A stretch of 64,000 nucleotides of DNA from Hyphomicrobium_A sp963812795 (lineage in GTDB: Bacteria > Pseudomonadota > Alphaproteobacteria > Rhizobiales > Hyphomicrobiaceae), in contig CAWEWG010000007.1 in NCBI GenBank assembly GCA_963812795.1, positions 310,001 to 374,000 on the forward strand, given 5' to 3'. The translations under genes were made by a program, and so were the position numbers. The notes beneath the pieces were generated by a model. That model was not told the DNA's origin. It searched no databases and saw only the letters and a program-made list of their open reading frames with translations. This document shows positions 17,991 to 28,339 of the stretch, one piece after another; position 1 is the first letter of the stretch; each line of letters begins with the position of its first letter.

Positions 17991-19448
17991 TCAATTGGGT
18001 CGCAGGCGTGGAGACACGCGTGCGAGCTCGATCTCCTGCAATGCTTTACGCGCGGCTTCCGACGGTGACGTCGGAATGGCCAGCGCACTGCGCCGTCCCG
18101 CGCCTTCGAGGGTATTTAGGAAGGAGCGGCACCATCCGAATGTGTCGTGGCGGCGCACCCCGGCGAGCAATGCCTCGAACCGCTCTCGTCGTTCGGTGAG
18201 CCCCATCTCGAGCGCGACTTTGATGCTATCAGCCATCTCTTCTATGTCGTACGGATTGACGATCAGTGCTTCCTTCAATTGCTCTGCAGCACCGGCGAAA
18301 CGCGACAGAATGAGGACGCCGGGATCCTCCGGGTTCTGTGCAGCAACGTATTCCTTGGCGACGAGGTTCATTCCGTCGCGCAGCGGCGTGACGAAACCGA
18401 TGCGCGAGTTGCGGTAGACATCGAACAGCATTTTGCGCGGCGTCGACCTGTGAATGTATTGGATCGGTACCCAATCGAGCTCGCCGTATCTGCCGTTGAT
18501 GCTACCGGACAGCATCTCCAACTCGTGGCGGATGTCGGCGTAGGCGACCATCGTCTCGCGTGTCGGCGGCGCGATCTGCGACAACGTCACCTGGCGCCGA
18601 TAGTCCGGGTACTTTTCCAGGAAGCGGCCAAAAGCGCGGAACTTCTGGGGCAGGCCTTTCGTGTAGTCGAGCCGGTCGACGCCGAGCAGGCGGATAGTCG
18701 GCGTAGACTTCTGGCTCGACCGCTTCGGTCGCGACCCGACGAAGTAGTCGACGTCGATGCCGACGGGAAAGCTGGCGATCGACAGCTCGCGATCAAAGGC
18801 GCGAATGCGGCCGTCCTGCAGGATGCGCCCGAACACGCCGTCCTGCAGATAGTCGATGAGGTTGCCGACGTCGACCTTGGTCTGCAGGCCGATGAGATCG
18901 TAGGAAGCCAAGCCGCGCGCCAGCTCGCGGTGCTCCGGGATGGCGAGGAATGTCTGTGCCGGCGGCACCGGGATGTGCAGGAAGAAGCCGATCGGGTTCG
19001 TCACGCCGAGCGCGCGCAGCTCCATGCCGAGCGGGATCATGTGATAGTCGTGCACCCAGATCGTGTCGTCCGGCTTGAGCAGGGGCCGCAGCGCCTGCGC
19101 GAAGCGTTTGTTCACGTCGAGATATCGCTGGTAGTAGCCGGCCTCGAATTGCGCGATATCGAGCCGAGAGTGGAACACGGGCCAGAGAACGTTGTTGGAG
19201 TAGCCCGTATAGTATTCGTCGTGCTCGCGCGCACTGAGCGGAAGCGTGGCGATTGTCGTACCGCCGAGCTCGGTCAGGTCCGGCGTCGTGCGCAGCTCGT
19301 CTGCGCGATCGCCGATGTTGCCGCTCCAGCCGAGCCAAAGCCCTTTGCGCGCGCGCAAAGTGTCAGCGATTGCAATGGCAACACCGCCGGCTTGGCTAGC
19401 CTTGCTGAGATCGGCGACGCGGTTGGAGGCGAGTACGATGCGACTCAT
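17991..19448 (-). CDS. otsA: Trehalose-6-phosphate synthase
   Basis: Glycosyltransferase family 20 enzyme of 485 residues that joins UDP-glucose and glucose-6-phosphate into trehalose-6-phosphate. Hallmarks in order: N-terminal VLASNRVADL, LWPVFHSR (residue 88 on), VHDYHMIPLG, the nucleotide-sugar loop LLGVDRLDYTKGLPQK, and RDGMNLVAKEYVAAQ with the conserved acidic glycine loop. The N-terminal Gly motif is AGGVAIAIADTL. The gene is intact, starts with ATG at 19448, and is followed by the PfkB kinase and otsB. Together they form a complete two-step trehalose pathway. Confidence 0.95.
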   Translation of the reverse strand: MSRIVLASNRVADLSKASQAGGVAIAIADTLRARKGLWLGWSGNIGDRADELRTTPDLTELGGTTIATLPLSAREHDEYYTGYSNNVLWPVFHSRLDIAQFEAGYYQRYLDVNKRFAQALRPLLKPDDTIWVHDYHMIPLGMELRALGVTNPIGFFLHIPVPPAQTFLAIPEHRELARGLASYDLIGLQTKVDVGNLIDYLQDGVFGRILQDGRIRAFDRELSIASFPVGIDVDYFVGSRPKRSSQKSTPTIRLLGVDRLDYTKGLPQKFRAFGRFLEKYPDYRRQVTLSQIAPPTRETMVAYADIRHELEMLSGSINGRYGELDWVPIQYIHRSTPRKMLFDVYRNSRIGFVTPLRDGMNLVAKEYVAAQNPEDPGVLILSRFAGAAEQLKEALIVNPYDIEEMADSIKVALEMGLTERRERFEALLAGVRRHDTFGWCRSFLNTLEGAGRRSALAIPTSPSEAARKALQEIELARVSPRLRPN

Positions 19449-19543
19449 ACTTCTCCCGTGGTCGGTAGACGCCGAGAGTGACTTCCCTTACCGCGCAAAC
19501 CTTTAGAGGCGGTTTTAGTTCCAGTTGAGCACTTCTGGCACGG

Positions 19544-21355
19544 CTAGACGCGGGCCCAGGCGTCCTCCCAACTGCGCGAGAGCTTCATGCCGGTGTTAAT
19601 GATTCCGGCCATGCAGTAGGTCTGCGGGATATTGCCCCACAGTGCGCCCGAGGCCGGGTGGATGTCCTCGCTGAGGATCCCGAACGAGTTGGTGCGCGAA
19701 AGCACATCGGTATAGATCTCGCGCGCCTTACCCTTCTCGCCGATCAGTGCCAGCGCATCGGCGTACCAGAATTGGCAGACGAGAAAGGCTGTCTCCGGCG
19801 CGCCGAAGTCGTCGTCGGCCACATAGCGCATGATGAAGCCGTTGCGAGACAGCTCTTTGCCGATGACCTGCACGGTGCGCCGATAGCGCTCGTCGCTGGC
19901 GCTCAGCAGGCCAAACTCGGCGACCAACAGCGCGCTGGCGTCCAGGTCGTCGTGGTCGAGTGCGCCGGCGAGCGCGCCCCACTTGGCGCTCCAGGCGCGC
20001 TCCAAAATCTCGCCGCGGATCTTGTCGGCGTGAGCCCGCCAGTAGCCGGCGCGGTCGTCGAGCGACAATAGACCGGCAAGGCGTGCGAGGCGGTCGCAGG
20101 CGACCCAGCACATGGTCGCCGAGTGCGTATGGATGCGTTGGCGCCCGCGGTACTCCCAGGGCCCGGCATCGGGCTCGAGGTAAAGACGGCGTGCTTGATG
20201 TCCCAACGGCTCGAGGCGGCGGAACAGCGCCGCGTCGCCCATGCCCGGCAGCCGCTCGTCGATGAACATGTGCGAGGCGCCGAGGATGACGCTGCCATAG
20301 GCGTCGTGCTGGGTCTGCTCGGAGGCCTGGTTGCCGACGCGAACCGGTCCCATGCCGCGGAAGCCGGCGAGATCGGCGGCGATGCGCTCCTCGAGCGGCT
20401 GGTTGTGAATGATGCCGTAGACGGGCTGCAGCGGTGTCGACGTCAACGGCGATGGTGGTGATGTAGTTGAGATAGGCTTCCATCGTCTGCGTGGCGCCGA
20501 GGCGGTTGAGCGCGCTGACCACGAAGTACGCGTCGCGCAGCCAGCAGAAGCGATAGTCCCAGTTGCGCTGCGTGCCGGGCGCTTCGGGGATCGATGTCGT
20601 ATGCGCCGCGATGATGGCGCCCAGTTTCCTCGAACTGACAAAGCTTGAGCGTGATGGCGGCGCGGATCATGGCTCGCTTGCCATTCGAGCGGAATGCCAA
20701 GTCCGCGCACCCAGGTGATCCAATAGTTGCGCGTTCGCTCAAGGAACTCGCGCGCGACGCTGTCGACCGAGGCTTCGAGCGGCTCGTCGGGGCCGAGGAT
20801 CATCGAGACGGGGTGCGTCAGCGCGAACGGCGTCTCGTGCGCGATATAGGAGAGCGGGGCATCGGTCGTCAGGCGCAGCACGTCGGTGCCGCCGCCATAG
20901 CGCATGTGGTTGGAGCCGATGGCCTGGCACTCGGCCGGCTTGCCGTAGCCGAAGGTCGGCCGCAGGCGGATGGTGATGCGCGGCAGTCCGCGCAGCGGCT
21001 CGATGCGGCGGATGATCTGCGCGGGGTGAAACGCGCGCTCGAAGCGCAGGAAGCGCGGCGCGAAATCGGTGATGCGAACGGCGTTGCCGCCAGCGTCCTC
21101 CAGCACCGTCTCGACGATGGCGGTATTGCGCACGTACTGCGCGTGCGAAGTCGTCTGCCCGTGCAGGACGACGTCGCAGAACCCCTTCTCCTCATCGCCG
21201 GCGAGCAGCCGCGAGAACACCGGATCGGAATCGAGACGCGGGAAGCACCACCAGACGATGCGGCCGCGCGTGTCGACCAACGCTGCGATGCGGCCATTGC
21301 CGATGGGTGCGACGTCAAGTGTGGACGCGTCATTGCGCGGCGGTTGCGCCGTCAT
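19544..21355 (-). CDS. Glycoside hydrolase family 15 protein (glucoamylase/trehalase-like), compensating frameshifts
   Basis: A GH15-type enzyme with an N-terminal beta domain (PIGNGRIAALVDTRGRIVWW, FPRLDSDPVFSRLL) and a C-terminal (alpha/alpha)6 barrel. Bacterial relatives next to otsA/otsB act as glucoamylase or trehalase. The outer parts (603 codons) are in one frame. Between about 20,450 and 20,690 the frame is lost and then restored. The conserved active-site region lies in the alternative frames there: MIRAAITLKLCQFEETG, then a WDYRFCWLRDAYFVVSALN-like segment, then TMEAYLNYITTIAVDVD. Indels that cancel out (net zero) explain this. The C-terminal part is normal, with GNIPQTYCMAGIINTGMKLS. 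It is the first gene of the trehalose cluster. Hydrolytic activity is inferred from family only. Confidence 0.8.
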   Translation of the reverse strand: MTAQPPRNDASTLDVAPIGNGRIAALVDTRGRIVWWCFPRLDSDPVFSRLLAGDEEKGFCDVVLHGQTTSHAQYVRNTAIVETVLEDAGGNAVRITDFAPRFLRFERAFHPAQIIRRIEPLRGLPRITIRLRPTFGYGKPAECQAIGSNHMRYGGGTDVLRLTTDAPLSYIAHETPFALTHPVSMILGPDEPLEASVDSVAREFLERTRNYWITWVRGLGIPLEWQASHDPRRHHAQALSVRGNWAPSSRRIRHRSPKRPARSATGTIASAGCATRTSWSARSTASAPRRRWKPISTTSPPSPLTSTPLQPVYGIIHNQPLEERIAADLAGFRGMGPVRVGNQASEQTQHDAYGSVILGASHMFIDERLPGMGDAALFRRLEPLGHQARRLYLEPDAGPWEYRGRQRIHTHSATMCWVACDRLARLAGLLSLDDRAGYWRAHADKIRGEILERAWSAKWGALAGALDHDDLDASALLVAEFGLLSASDERYRRTVQVIGKELSRNGFIMRYVADDDFGAPETAFLVCQFWYADALALIGEKGKAREIYTDVLSRTNSFGILSEDIHPASGALWGNIPQTYCMAGIINTGMKLSRSWEDAWARV

Positions 21356-21652
21356 ACGATCCTCGAAGTGAACGAGCGAACGTCTCGGCGTTTAGTGCCT
21401 TGCCGCGTTGCTGTCCAGGGATTGCGGCTAGTAGCGAGCGATACTGCGCCGTTTGCGCCCATTGACGGAGCGAGGGGCGCGGCGTCGGAAGGGTCGGCGC
21501 GGCGCGCGCAATGCGAGTTTAACTTTACTCGCCGGCGCGCCACCGCGCCGACTGCGCCGTGATACGCAAGACCTGACTCTCGACGCCTCCCGACACTAAA
21601 GCCGAAAAGTATTTCGACAAAGCAAATGCTTCGGCAACCATGCCGCAACGCT

Positions 21653-22558
21653 TCATGCTTCGTTATCGCCTGTGTCGCTCCATGGCCTTTCTTCGCGCCG
21701 GCGCAGCAGCCAGCCGATGAGCGGCAGGAGCAAGGCGTGCGGAATGATCCAAAGCGCGATCTGCAGCAACTTTGCGGTAATGCCTGGGACGACGAGGCGG
21801 AGGCCGAGGATATAGCCGCGGTAGGCGGCGCGAGCGGTCTGGTCGGCGCTCAGCGCCACCATCAACTGCCGATAGAAGGAAAGCTCGGCGCCCATGGCAT
21901 GATGGAACCCGGTATCGACGGGGCCGGGCGCCAATGCCATCACGCGCACGCCGCTGCCCGCGTTCTCCGTGGCCACCGCGCGTGTCAGCGAGACGACATA
22001 GGCTTTGCTGGCGTAGTAGGCAGCCTGGTTCGGACCGGGCACGAGGCCGCCGAGCGAGGCGACGTTGATGATGCCGCCTTCAGCGCGCGCCACCATCGCC
22101 GGCAGCGCGTGGCGCATGAGCCGCGTCAGTGCATCGACGTTGACATCGAGCATATGCTGGATGGCGTCCTCGCTGTGGCTGAGAAACGGCCCCGCAAGGC
22201 CAATGCCGGCGCAGTTGATCAGCACGTCGAGATAGAATCCGTTGGCGACAAGGTTCGCTTCGATCCGCTGCGCCGCTGACGCATCGGTGACGTCCGAGGG
22301 AATTGCCAATGCCGTGACGTGCAGCTCGCGCGCGATTGATGCCGCGGCCGCCTGCAAGGCATCCGCATGGCGCGCGACCAGGGCTACGTCGTGCCCAGCC
22401 TTGGCGAAGCGGCGCGCCAACGCCAACCCGATGCCGCGCGATCCTCCCGTCACCACTGTCATCGGCTTCAGGCCGGCGACGGCGGCACGTGCGGCGGCGG
22501 AAGGCTCGGCGTAACGCGAGAGCCAGTGGTCGATGAGACGGATCAAACGAGTTCTCAC
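21653..22558 (-). CDS. Short-chain dehydrogenase/reductase
   Basis: NAD(P)-dependent oxidoreductase of the classical SDR family, about 301 residues from the GTG at 22558. Motifs in order: cofactor-binding TGGSRGIG, INCAGIG (NAG motif), and the catalytic Ser and Tyr-x3-Lys in VASLGGLVPGPNQAAYYASKAYV. A hydrophobic C-terminal segment (LLQIALWIIPHALLLPLIGWLL) suggests membrane association, like the SDR proteins related to DltE/YqjQ. The substrate is unknown. It reads away from the heme operon end and is separated from hmuV by a 250-base region with hairpins. Confidence 0.8.
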   Translation of the reverse strand: MRTRLIRLIDHWLSRYAEPSAAARAAVAGLKPMTVVTGGSRGIGLALARRFAKAGHDVALVARHADALQAAAASIARELHVTALAIPSDVTDASAAQRIEANLVANGFYLDVLINCAGIGLAGPFLSHSEDAIQHMLDVNVDALTRLMRHALPAMVARAEGGIINVASLGGLVPGPNQAAYYASKAYVVSLTRAVATENAGSGVRVMALAPGPVDTGFHHAMGAELSFYRQLMVALSADQTARAAYRGYILGLRLVVPGITAKLLQIALWIIPHALLLPLIGWLLRRREERPWSDTGDNEA

Positions 22559-22699
22559 GCAGATATCGCGTCGGTTGGTAGCAGACGCCGGCCGAGAAGG
22601 CGAGACGCGCGTGCCGGACGATGGGCGCAACAACGAATTGACTGGCGACCTAGTCAGTCGGAACTCGTTCGAGCGTTGTGTGTTGATGGGTCAGGCGAC

Positions 22700-22771
22700 T
22701 GCAGCTTCGGCTGCACGAGTTTGGGGCCGTAGGGCCCTTAGGCAGCCCGCGAGCGCAAGCACGCGGGCTGC
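22700..22771. repeat. Three successive hairpins downstream of hmuV
   Basis: Stems: TGCAGC-TTCG-GCTGCA (22700-22715, UUCG-type loop), GGGCC-GTAG-GGCCC (22724-22737), and GCAGCCCGCG with CGCGGGCTGC around a 10-base loop (22742-22771). All stems are perfect. They lie between the hmuV stop and the SDR start. A strong T-run is missing, so they may be processing or stability elements, or part of a Rho-type end. Confidence 0.6.
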
Positions 22772-22807
22772 TGTTGGTTCGGCCACGATCATTGGCACGG
22801 GCTCAGC

Positions 22808-23600
22808 CTATAGGGCGTCAGGCAGAACAAACGGTGCCCCGTTGCGCGGGGTGACGTTGGTGCGCACTGCGCATCCATAGACCGCAGATAGGAGATCATC
22901 GCGCATAACCTCGACGGCCTTGCCGCGCCCGGCAATTCGCCCCCGGCTCAGGAGCACGATCTCGTCAGCGAAGGCGGCGGCAAGGTTGAGATCGTGAAGT
23001 ATGGCAAGGACGGCGCGCCCGGAGCGCGCTTGCTGCCTCGCTTCGCGCAGCACGATGGCCTGGTGGGCAAAGTCGAGATTGGCCGTCGGCTCATCCAACA
23101 GCAGAACGGTCGCCCCCGGCTCCGGGAAGGCCGCCACGCGAAGCTGCAGCATTGCGCGCGCGATATGCGCGCGCTGGCGCTCGCCGCCGGACAACTGCGT
23201 GAACAGCCTGTCGCGCAATCCATCGAGGCCTACCGCAGCGATGCATTCGGCCGCGATGTGCTCTACGCGGGCGGATGGGGCGGCAAAGCCGGGAACCGTT
23301 GCGCCCAGCAGCACGACCTCGCGGACTGAGAAGGGGAACGACAAAGCCGTTGTCTGCGAGACGACGGCACGCCTGCCGTGCAAGCTCGGCGGCCGGATAG
23401 CCGGCGAGATTGCGCCCGTCGAGTTCGATTGTGCCGGACGTGGGCGATAAATCGCCGGAAAGCAGCCGCAGCAGTGTCGACTTGCCCGCCCCATTGGGTC
23501 CGACCAGCACGAGCAAGGCGCCCGGCGCAAGCGCCAAGTCTATTTCGTCGACAAGGGCGCGGCCCCTGACCGCGAAGCTTGCCGCGCGCGCTACCAGCAT
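22808..23600 (-). CDS. hmuV: Heme ABC transporter ATP-binding protein, frameshifted
   Basis: ATPase of the heme importer HmuTUV. Walker A (VLVGPNGAGKSTLLRLLSGD) is in the 5' part; the signature LSGGERQRAHIARAML and Walker B TVLLLDEPTANLD are in the 3' part, with the H-loop AILHDLN. The frame changes once near 23,360-23,380, between AAELARQ and RRAVVSQTTALSFPFSV; rejoined, the protein is about 264 residues, the normal size. The start ATG at 23600 is four bases beyond the hmuU stop, so the three genes hmuT-hmuU-hmuV form one leftward operon. Confidence 0.88.
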
Positions 23601-23604
23601 CCCG

Positions 23605-24696
23605 TCACTCCATCCCGCCGATGCCGCGCTTCAAGATAAGGTGCAGGAACAGCGGCGCGCCGATAATGGCCATGACGATCCCAATGGGTAGTTCTGCCGG
23701 GCGCACGAGCATCCGCGCGGCGATGTCGGCGACGAGCATCAGCACGGCACCGAGCATGGCACTCCCGGGCAGTACGAGGCGGTGGTCGGGACCGGTCAGC
23801 AGCCGCACGATGTGCGGTACGATGATGCCGGCAAAGCCGATGATGCCGGCCACGGCCACGGCGGCCCCAACGGATGCCGCCGAGATGACTACGACTTCGC
23901 GCTTCGTCCGCTCGACGTCAATGCCGAGGTGGAATGCCTCGGCTTCTCCGAGCAGAAAGCCGTTCAAGCCGCGCACCAGACGCGGCGTGAGGATGACCAC
24001 GAGCAGCAGAAACGGCAGGATGGCAACGACCCGCGGCCAGTTTGCGCCGCCGAGGCTCCCGAGTTGCCAGAGCGTCAGGTCGCGCAGTTCGCGGTCATCG
24101 CTGGAAAAGGCGATGAGCCCCGTCAAGGCGGTGGCCAGGGCGGCGATGGCGATGCCCGCAAGCAGAAGCGTGCCGACCATAAGCTGGCCGTGCCGACCGG
24201 CGACGAGCACGAGCACGCCTGTCGCCACGATGCCCCCGAGGAAGGCCGCCACCGGCAGCACGTAGACGCCGAGCGGCTGCAACACCGGCGCAGCGATTCC
24301 GTGGCCGAGCGCGATGGTCGCCACCGCTGCGAGCGCGGCGCCCGACGACACACCAATGAGCGCCGGATCGGCCAATGGATTGCGGAACATGCCCTGCATC
24401 ATGGCACCCGCCATGGCGAAACTGGCGCCGACGAACATGGCAAGCAGCGTGCGCGGCAAGCGAATATCGATAAGCACGAGTTGCTCACGTGCGGCGCTCG
24501 CGTCTACGGCATGGCCAAACGCGGCGGCGATGGCGCGCGGCAGGGAGCCGAAGCTGATGCCCGTCGGACCCACGGCAAGCGAAGCGAAGGCGGCCAACGC
24601 CAACAGCACGCCGAAGCTCGTCAGCACGGTGGGTGCGCTGAAGCGGCGGGAGTTGGCCACTTCAACTGACGTCTGCGGCACCACGGTGCCGCTCAC
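23605..24696 (-). CDS. hmuU: Heme ABC transporter permease
   Basis: FecCD-family inner-membrane permease of 363 residues with about nine or ten hydrophobic helices. Family landmarks are DIRLPRTLLAMFVGASFAMAG, GMFRNPLADPALIGVSSGAA, LWQLGSLGGANW and the coupling region AGIIGFAGIIVPHIVRLLTGPDHR. The start is a GTG at 24696 that overlaps the hmuT stop (GTGA). It lies between hmuT and hmuV, as in other HmuTUV/BhuTUV systems, and passes heme from the periplasmic HmuT to the cytoplasm. Confidence 0.92.
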   Translation of the reverse strand: MSGTVVPQTSVEVANSRRFSAPTVLTSFGVLLALAAFASLAVGPTGISFGSLPRAIAAAFGHAVDASAAREQLVLIDIRLPRTLLAMFVGASFAMAGAMMQGMFRNPLADPALIGVSSGAALAAVATIALGHGIAAPVLQPLGVYVLPVAAFLGGIVATGVLVLVAGRHGQLMVGTLLLAGIAIAALATALTGLIAFSSDDRELRDLTLWQLGSLGGANWPRVVAILPFLLLVVILTPRLVRGLNGFLLGEAEAFHLGIDVERTKREVVVISAASVGAAVAVAGIIGFAGIIVPHIVRLLTGPDHRLVLPGSAMLGAVLMLVADIAARMLVRPAELPIGIVMAIIGAPLFLHLILKRGIGGME

Positions 24697-25630
24697 TTAA
24701 CCTCCCCCGCAGCCGTCAACTTCAGCTCTGGGTAGAGCGCCTTCATCAGATCGCGAGCAGCGCTGGCGCAGCGCGGCCCGAATCCAAGGAGATACAGGCT
24801 GTTCATTTCGATGATCCGGTTCTGCTGCATGGCCGGGCTGGCCCTCAGTGCGTTGACCGTGGAGATGGCTTTGGACGGTGGCCCCATCCGTCCGTGCTTC
24901 ATCGCGACGATGGCATCCGGTGCGAGCTCTACCCCGGCCTCGTCGGCAAGCGGTTTAAAGCCCGTTGCTTCGGCGACAGCGTTCTCCGCGCCGGCGAGCC
25001 GCAGCATGGCATCGGCGCTCGTATTCGAGCCGGCGACGGTGGCGCGCCCATTCTGCACGGTCAGCACAAATACGGCGCGTACGGGTTTGGCGATCTTGGC
25101 ACGCTGCTCGGCGAGCAGCGCAAAGTCCTTCTCGACGTTCTTCGCCAGGGCTTCTCCCGCTTCCTCCGCGCCGACTGCTGCGGCAACGAAGCGGATCTTG
25201 GCCGCCACGCCTTCCGGCGTCTGGTCGTCGGGGACTTCGAGATACGGAATTGCGGAAGCCTTGAGCACGGCAACGACTGGCGGAGGGCCGGCGTCTTTGG
25301 CGGCAAGATCAACGTTGGATTGGTGGACAGCACACCCTCGGCCGACAGCGCGCGCAGGTAACCGACGTTCGGCTTTTGCTGCAGAGCTTCGGCGGGAAAC
25401 AGGCTGGTCGAGTCGACGGCGATGATTTTGCCGTCGGCTTTCAGCGCATAGAGAATTTCGGTGATGTCGCCGCCGATGGAGAGAATGCGCGAGGTGTCGG
25501 AGAACTTGACCGCCCGCCCGCTCGCATCGGTGATCGTCTTTTCTGCGGCAAGGCAGATGGTGCTCGCCGCGAGAAGGTACGACGTGACGGTCAAGAGGGC
25601 TGCGAGCGGGCGCGCGTGTTGAAAGATCAT
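24693..25630 (-). CDS. hmuT: Heme ABC transporter substrate-binding protein, frameshifted
   Basis: Periplasmic heme-binding protein of the HmuTUV importer. The start at 25630 is preferred over 25651 because AGAGGA sits at a good distance. It begins a signal peptide (MIFQHARPLAALLTVTSYLL to CLAAEKT). The N-terminal lobe shows SDTSRILSIGGDITEILYAL and VDSTSLFPAEALQQKPNVGY. The frame changes near 25,270-25,310, after LSTNPTLIL, and resumes with LKASAIPYLEVPDDQTPEG. The remaining lobe contains FVLTVQNGRATVAGSNTSAD and the conserved Tyr-region ending. With the frame corrected the protein is about 310 residues. It is the first gene of the operon, divergent from the TonB receptor across a 274-base regulatory gap. 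Confidence 0.87.
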
Positions 25631-25754
25631 CGGTCCTCTACATTGTTTCATGTCAGGTGGTGTCGAGAAGACGAAGAAGTTGCGCCAGTTCTAAAACCAG
25701 CTCTGCGTAGCCACAGTCCACGAGCTTCGCGACTGGGCGCCGAGCATAATGTTG

Positions 25755-25770
25755 ACTCTTAAAGTAATAA
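25755..25770 (+). promoter_or_regulatory. 16-bp heme-locus motif, copy 1
   Basis: ACTCTTAAAGTAATAA lies in the divergent hmuT/hmuR gap. It matches 13 of 16 bases of the copy at 31136-31151 upstream of hmuP, including an identical AGTAATAA core. Both sit in otherwise GC-rich DNA next to heme-uptake genes, which suggests a common operator or promoter element. The binding factor is unknown. Confidence 0.4.
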
Positions 25771-25904
25771 AGGCATAGTTTGCTCGTGCCCGGTTGTCCG
25801 GGTCTATCGCACGCCTCCTGTCGAGGCCTGCGACGCGGCAAGGCAAGCAAGCTAGAGCGCCCTCGTGGTGCGCGCGCCAGCCAGCCCTTGTAAAGGTGGG
25901 GGTA

Positions 25905-28279
25905 GTGGCGTCATGGCGTTTTGTAGCGTTCGCGTGTGCAGGCCCGCGCGCGGAAGTATCCTGTCCAATTTCGAGTTCGGCACGGCGGCAAGAAGTTTTC
26001 CGGCGGGGCCTACTAGGCTCGCTGCTTCTGGGCGGCGCCTCCGTCTTGGCGATCGCTGCGTCCGATGGGGCCCGCGCTCAGCAGACGCAGCTACCCGAAC
26101 TTACCGTCGAGGCGAGCAAGCCGAAGGGCAAGAAGAAGCCCGCACCGGCGAAGTCACCGTCTCCGCAGGTGGCGCCGGTAACGGCTCCGCAGCCGCAGCC
26201 GCCACCGGCTGCTACCACAGCGGCCGTGGCGGCCTCGGACGTTCCCTACACGGTTCCCGCCGGCGTCAGCGTCGTGACGTCGGAGGACCTCGGCACGTTC
26301 GGGGGCGGAGATATCGATAGCGCGCTGCGCTCTCAGCCCGGCACCTTCACGCGAATGAGCCCGCAAAATCCGGGCTTAGCGGTCAATATCCGCGGCTTCG
26401 AAGGGTCGGGCCGCGTCAACACGATGATCGACGGCGTGCGGCAGAATTTCCGCTTCACCGGTCACGAGGCGCAAGGCTTCACATATATCGATCCCTCACT
26501 GGTGGCTGGCATCGATATCGCGCGCGGCGCCGTCTCGACGGCTGGCGGCGCAGGTGCGCTCGCCGGCGCGGCAAATTTCCGAACGCTCGATGTCGAGGAC
26601 ATTTTGAAGCCCGGCCAAACCATGGGCGGCCTGACGAGCCTGACGTGGGGAACCAACGAAGTCGGCTTTTCGGAGATGGGCGCTGCTGCCGCGACGAGCG
26701 GTGGCGTCAGCATCGCCGGTGCGATCAGCAGGCGCGAGCCCAACAACTATGAGAACGGCGATGGGGAAACGGTTCCCTTCACCTTCCAGGATCTGAATTC
26801 CGGGCTGTTCAAGGTCAACTTCCAGCTCAACGATGAGCAGTCGCTGCGCTTCGGCGGCGTGTTCTACGACAACGACTTTTTCGCCAACTCTTACTCCAGA
26901 ACGTGAACTCGGAGACGTTCACCGCGAAGTACGCCTACAAGCCCGTCGACAATGACCTCATCGATTTCCGGCTGAACGGCTATCGCAACAAAGTCGTCAT
27001 GAAGTACGACACCGACTCGACTCCGACCACCAGGACTACGGGCGAGCAGGCGCCGAGACGCCGATGCAGGGCAGCGCCTGGGGCCGCGTGATCGACGACG
27101 AAGGTTGGGGCTTCGACGTTTCCAACGTGTCGCGCTTCAATCTCGGCAACGTTCGGCGTCAGGTCGGAATACGGCTACGAGTACTTCAGGGACGACGTCG
27201 AGACGTTCAACCGATTTCAGACGCAGCTCGACGGCGGCGTAAATCCGTCGGGCGTATCGGAGTATCGGCGCGTTCTCGCAGACGACGTTCTCGCAGGGCA
27301 TCTTCGATTTCATCGTCGGCTTGCGCTACGACATGTACGCGCTGGATGGTCATGGCGTTGTCCCCACCGGTCACGCCGCTGCCGCCCGGAGTGACGCCCG
27401 GTCCCTACACGGTCGACAGGTCCGATGGCAGGTTCAGACCCCAAGCTGACGCTTGCCGCGCAAGTGCTCGATTGGCTGCAGCCCTACGTCACCTATTCCG
27501 AATCGTTCCGCGCCCCGACCATCTCCGAGACACTGACGGGCGGCATCCATCCTGGCGGCACGAACATCGCCTTCCAGCCCAATCCGTTCCTCGATCCCGA
27601 GATTCAAAAAGGGTGGGAGTTCGGCGCCAACGTGATGGAAGACAACGTTCTTACCGGCGGCGACAGCTTCCGCTTGAAGGCGGACTACTACCGCATGGAC
27701 ATCGAGAACTACGTCACCGGGTGTCAGTCCGTACCTGCGATGAGGCCATCGGTTCTACTTCTGCAATGCTCCCGGCATCGTCGGTCGTGCAGGGCGTCGA
27801 GGTCCAGGGCATGTACGATGCCGGATACGCCTTCTCCGGCTTCAGCTACACCTACACCAACACCGACTTGCCCTCGCAGATCGACGGATTTGGTGCTCAT
27901 AGCTTCCTGCCGGATCACACTGCAGTGCTGTCCGGTGGCGTGCGTCTGCTCGATCGCAAGTTGACGCTCGGCGGTAGGCTGTCCTACTTCTCGGAGAGCT
28001 ATATCGGCGACATCAACGTGGGCACCGTGGCCGCAGCGCGCACCGTACGGAAGTCCGTACATGCCCGGCTACACGCTGGTCGACTTCTTCTCGAGCTACA
28101 AGTTCGACCAGGGCGTGGAACTGGGCTTCAACGTCAACAACCTGTTCGACGAGGTCTATACCCCCGCCCTGTCGACGACGTTCACGGAAGGCACCAAGTG
28201 CTACGGATCTAACCAGGTGGGATGCATCAACTCCGGCATCGGCCGCACGTTCTTCCTGACGGCGAAGGCGCAGTTCTGA
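25905..28279 (+). CDS. hmuR: TonB-dependent heme/hemoglobin receptor, multiply frameshifted
   Basis: Outer-membrane receptor that takes up heme or hemoprotein-bound heme. The N-terminal part has an export signal (RRGLLGSLLLGGASVLAIAAS) followed by a long Pro/Ala/Lys linker and the TonB box-like LPELTVEA. The plug domain is clear: DIDSALRSQPGTFTRM, LAVNIRGFEGSGRVNTMIDG, and IDPSLVAGIDIARGAVST. The barrel is spread over several frames, with pieces such as LRYDMYALDGHG, YVTYSESFRAPTISETL, FQPNPFLDPEIQKGWEFGAN and the C-terminal VELGFNVNNLFDEVY ending in Phe (LTAKAQF). At least six frame changes occur between 26,890 and 28,060, all with intact flanking motifs. The start is uncertain: the GTG at 25905 is in frame, but no ATG is well placed. 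Gene name by context. Confidence 0.8.
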
Positions 28280-28339
28280 GCGTCATTTGCTATGAATGTC
28301 GGAACTCGATGAATCCCCGTCCATCGAGTACCCCGGACA

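Noticed and set aside
18147..19481. Plus-strand frame of 444 codons opposite otsA
   Set aside because: Mirror of a well-supported trehalose-6-phosphate synthase; composition is typical of antisense reading in GC-rich DNA.
25687..25697. AGTTCTAAAAC as an Irr (ICE) box
   Set aside because: Only one half of the expected inverted repeat is present; the left arm has no TTTAGAA counterpart.
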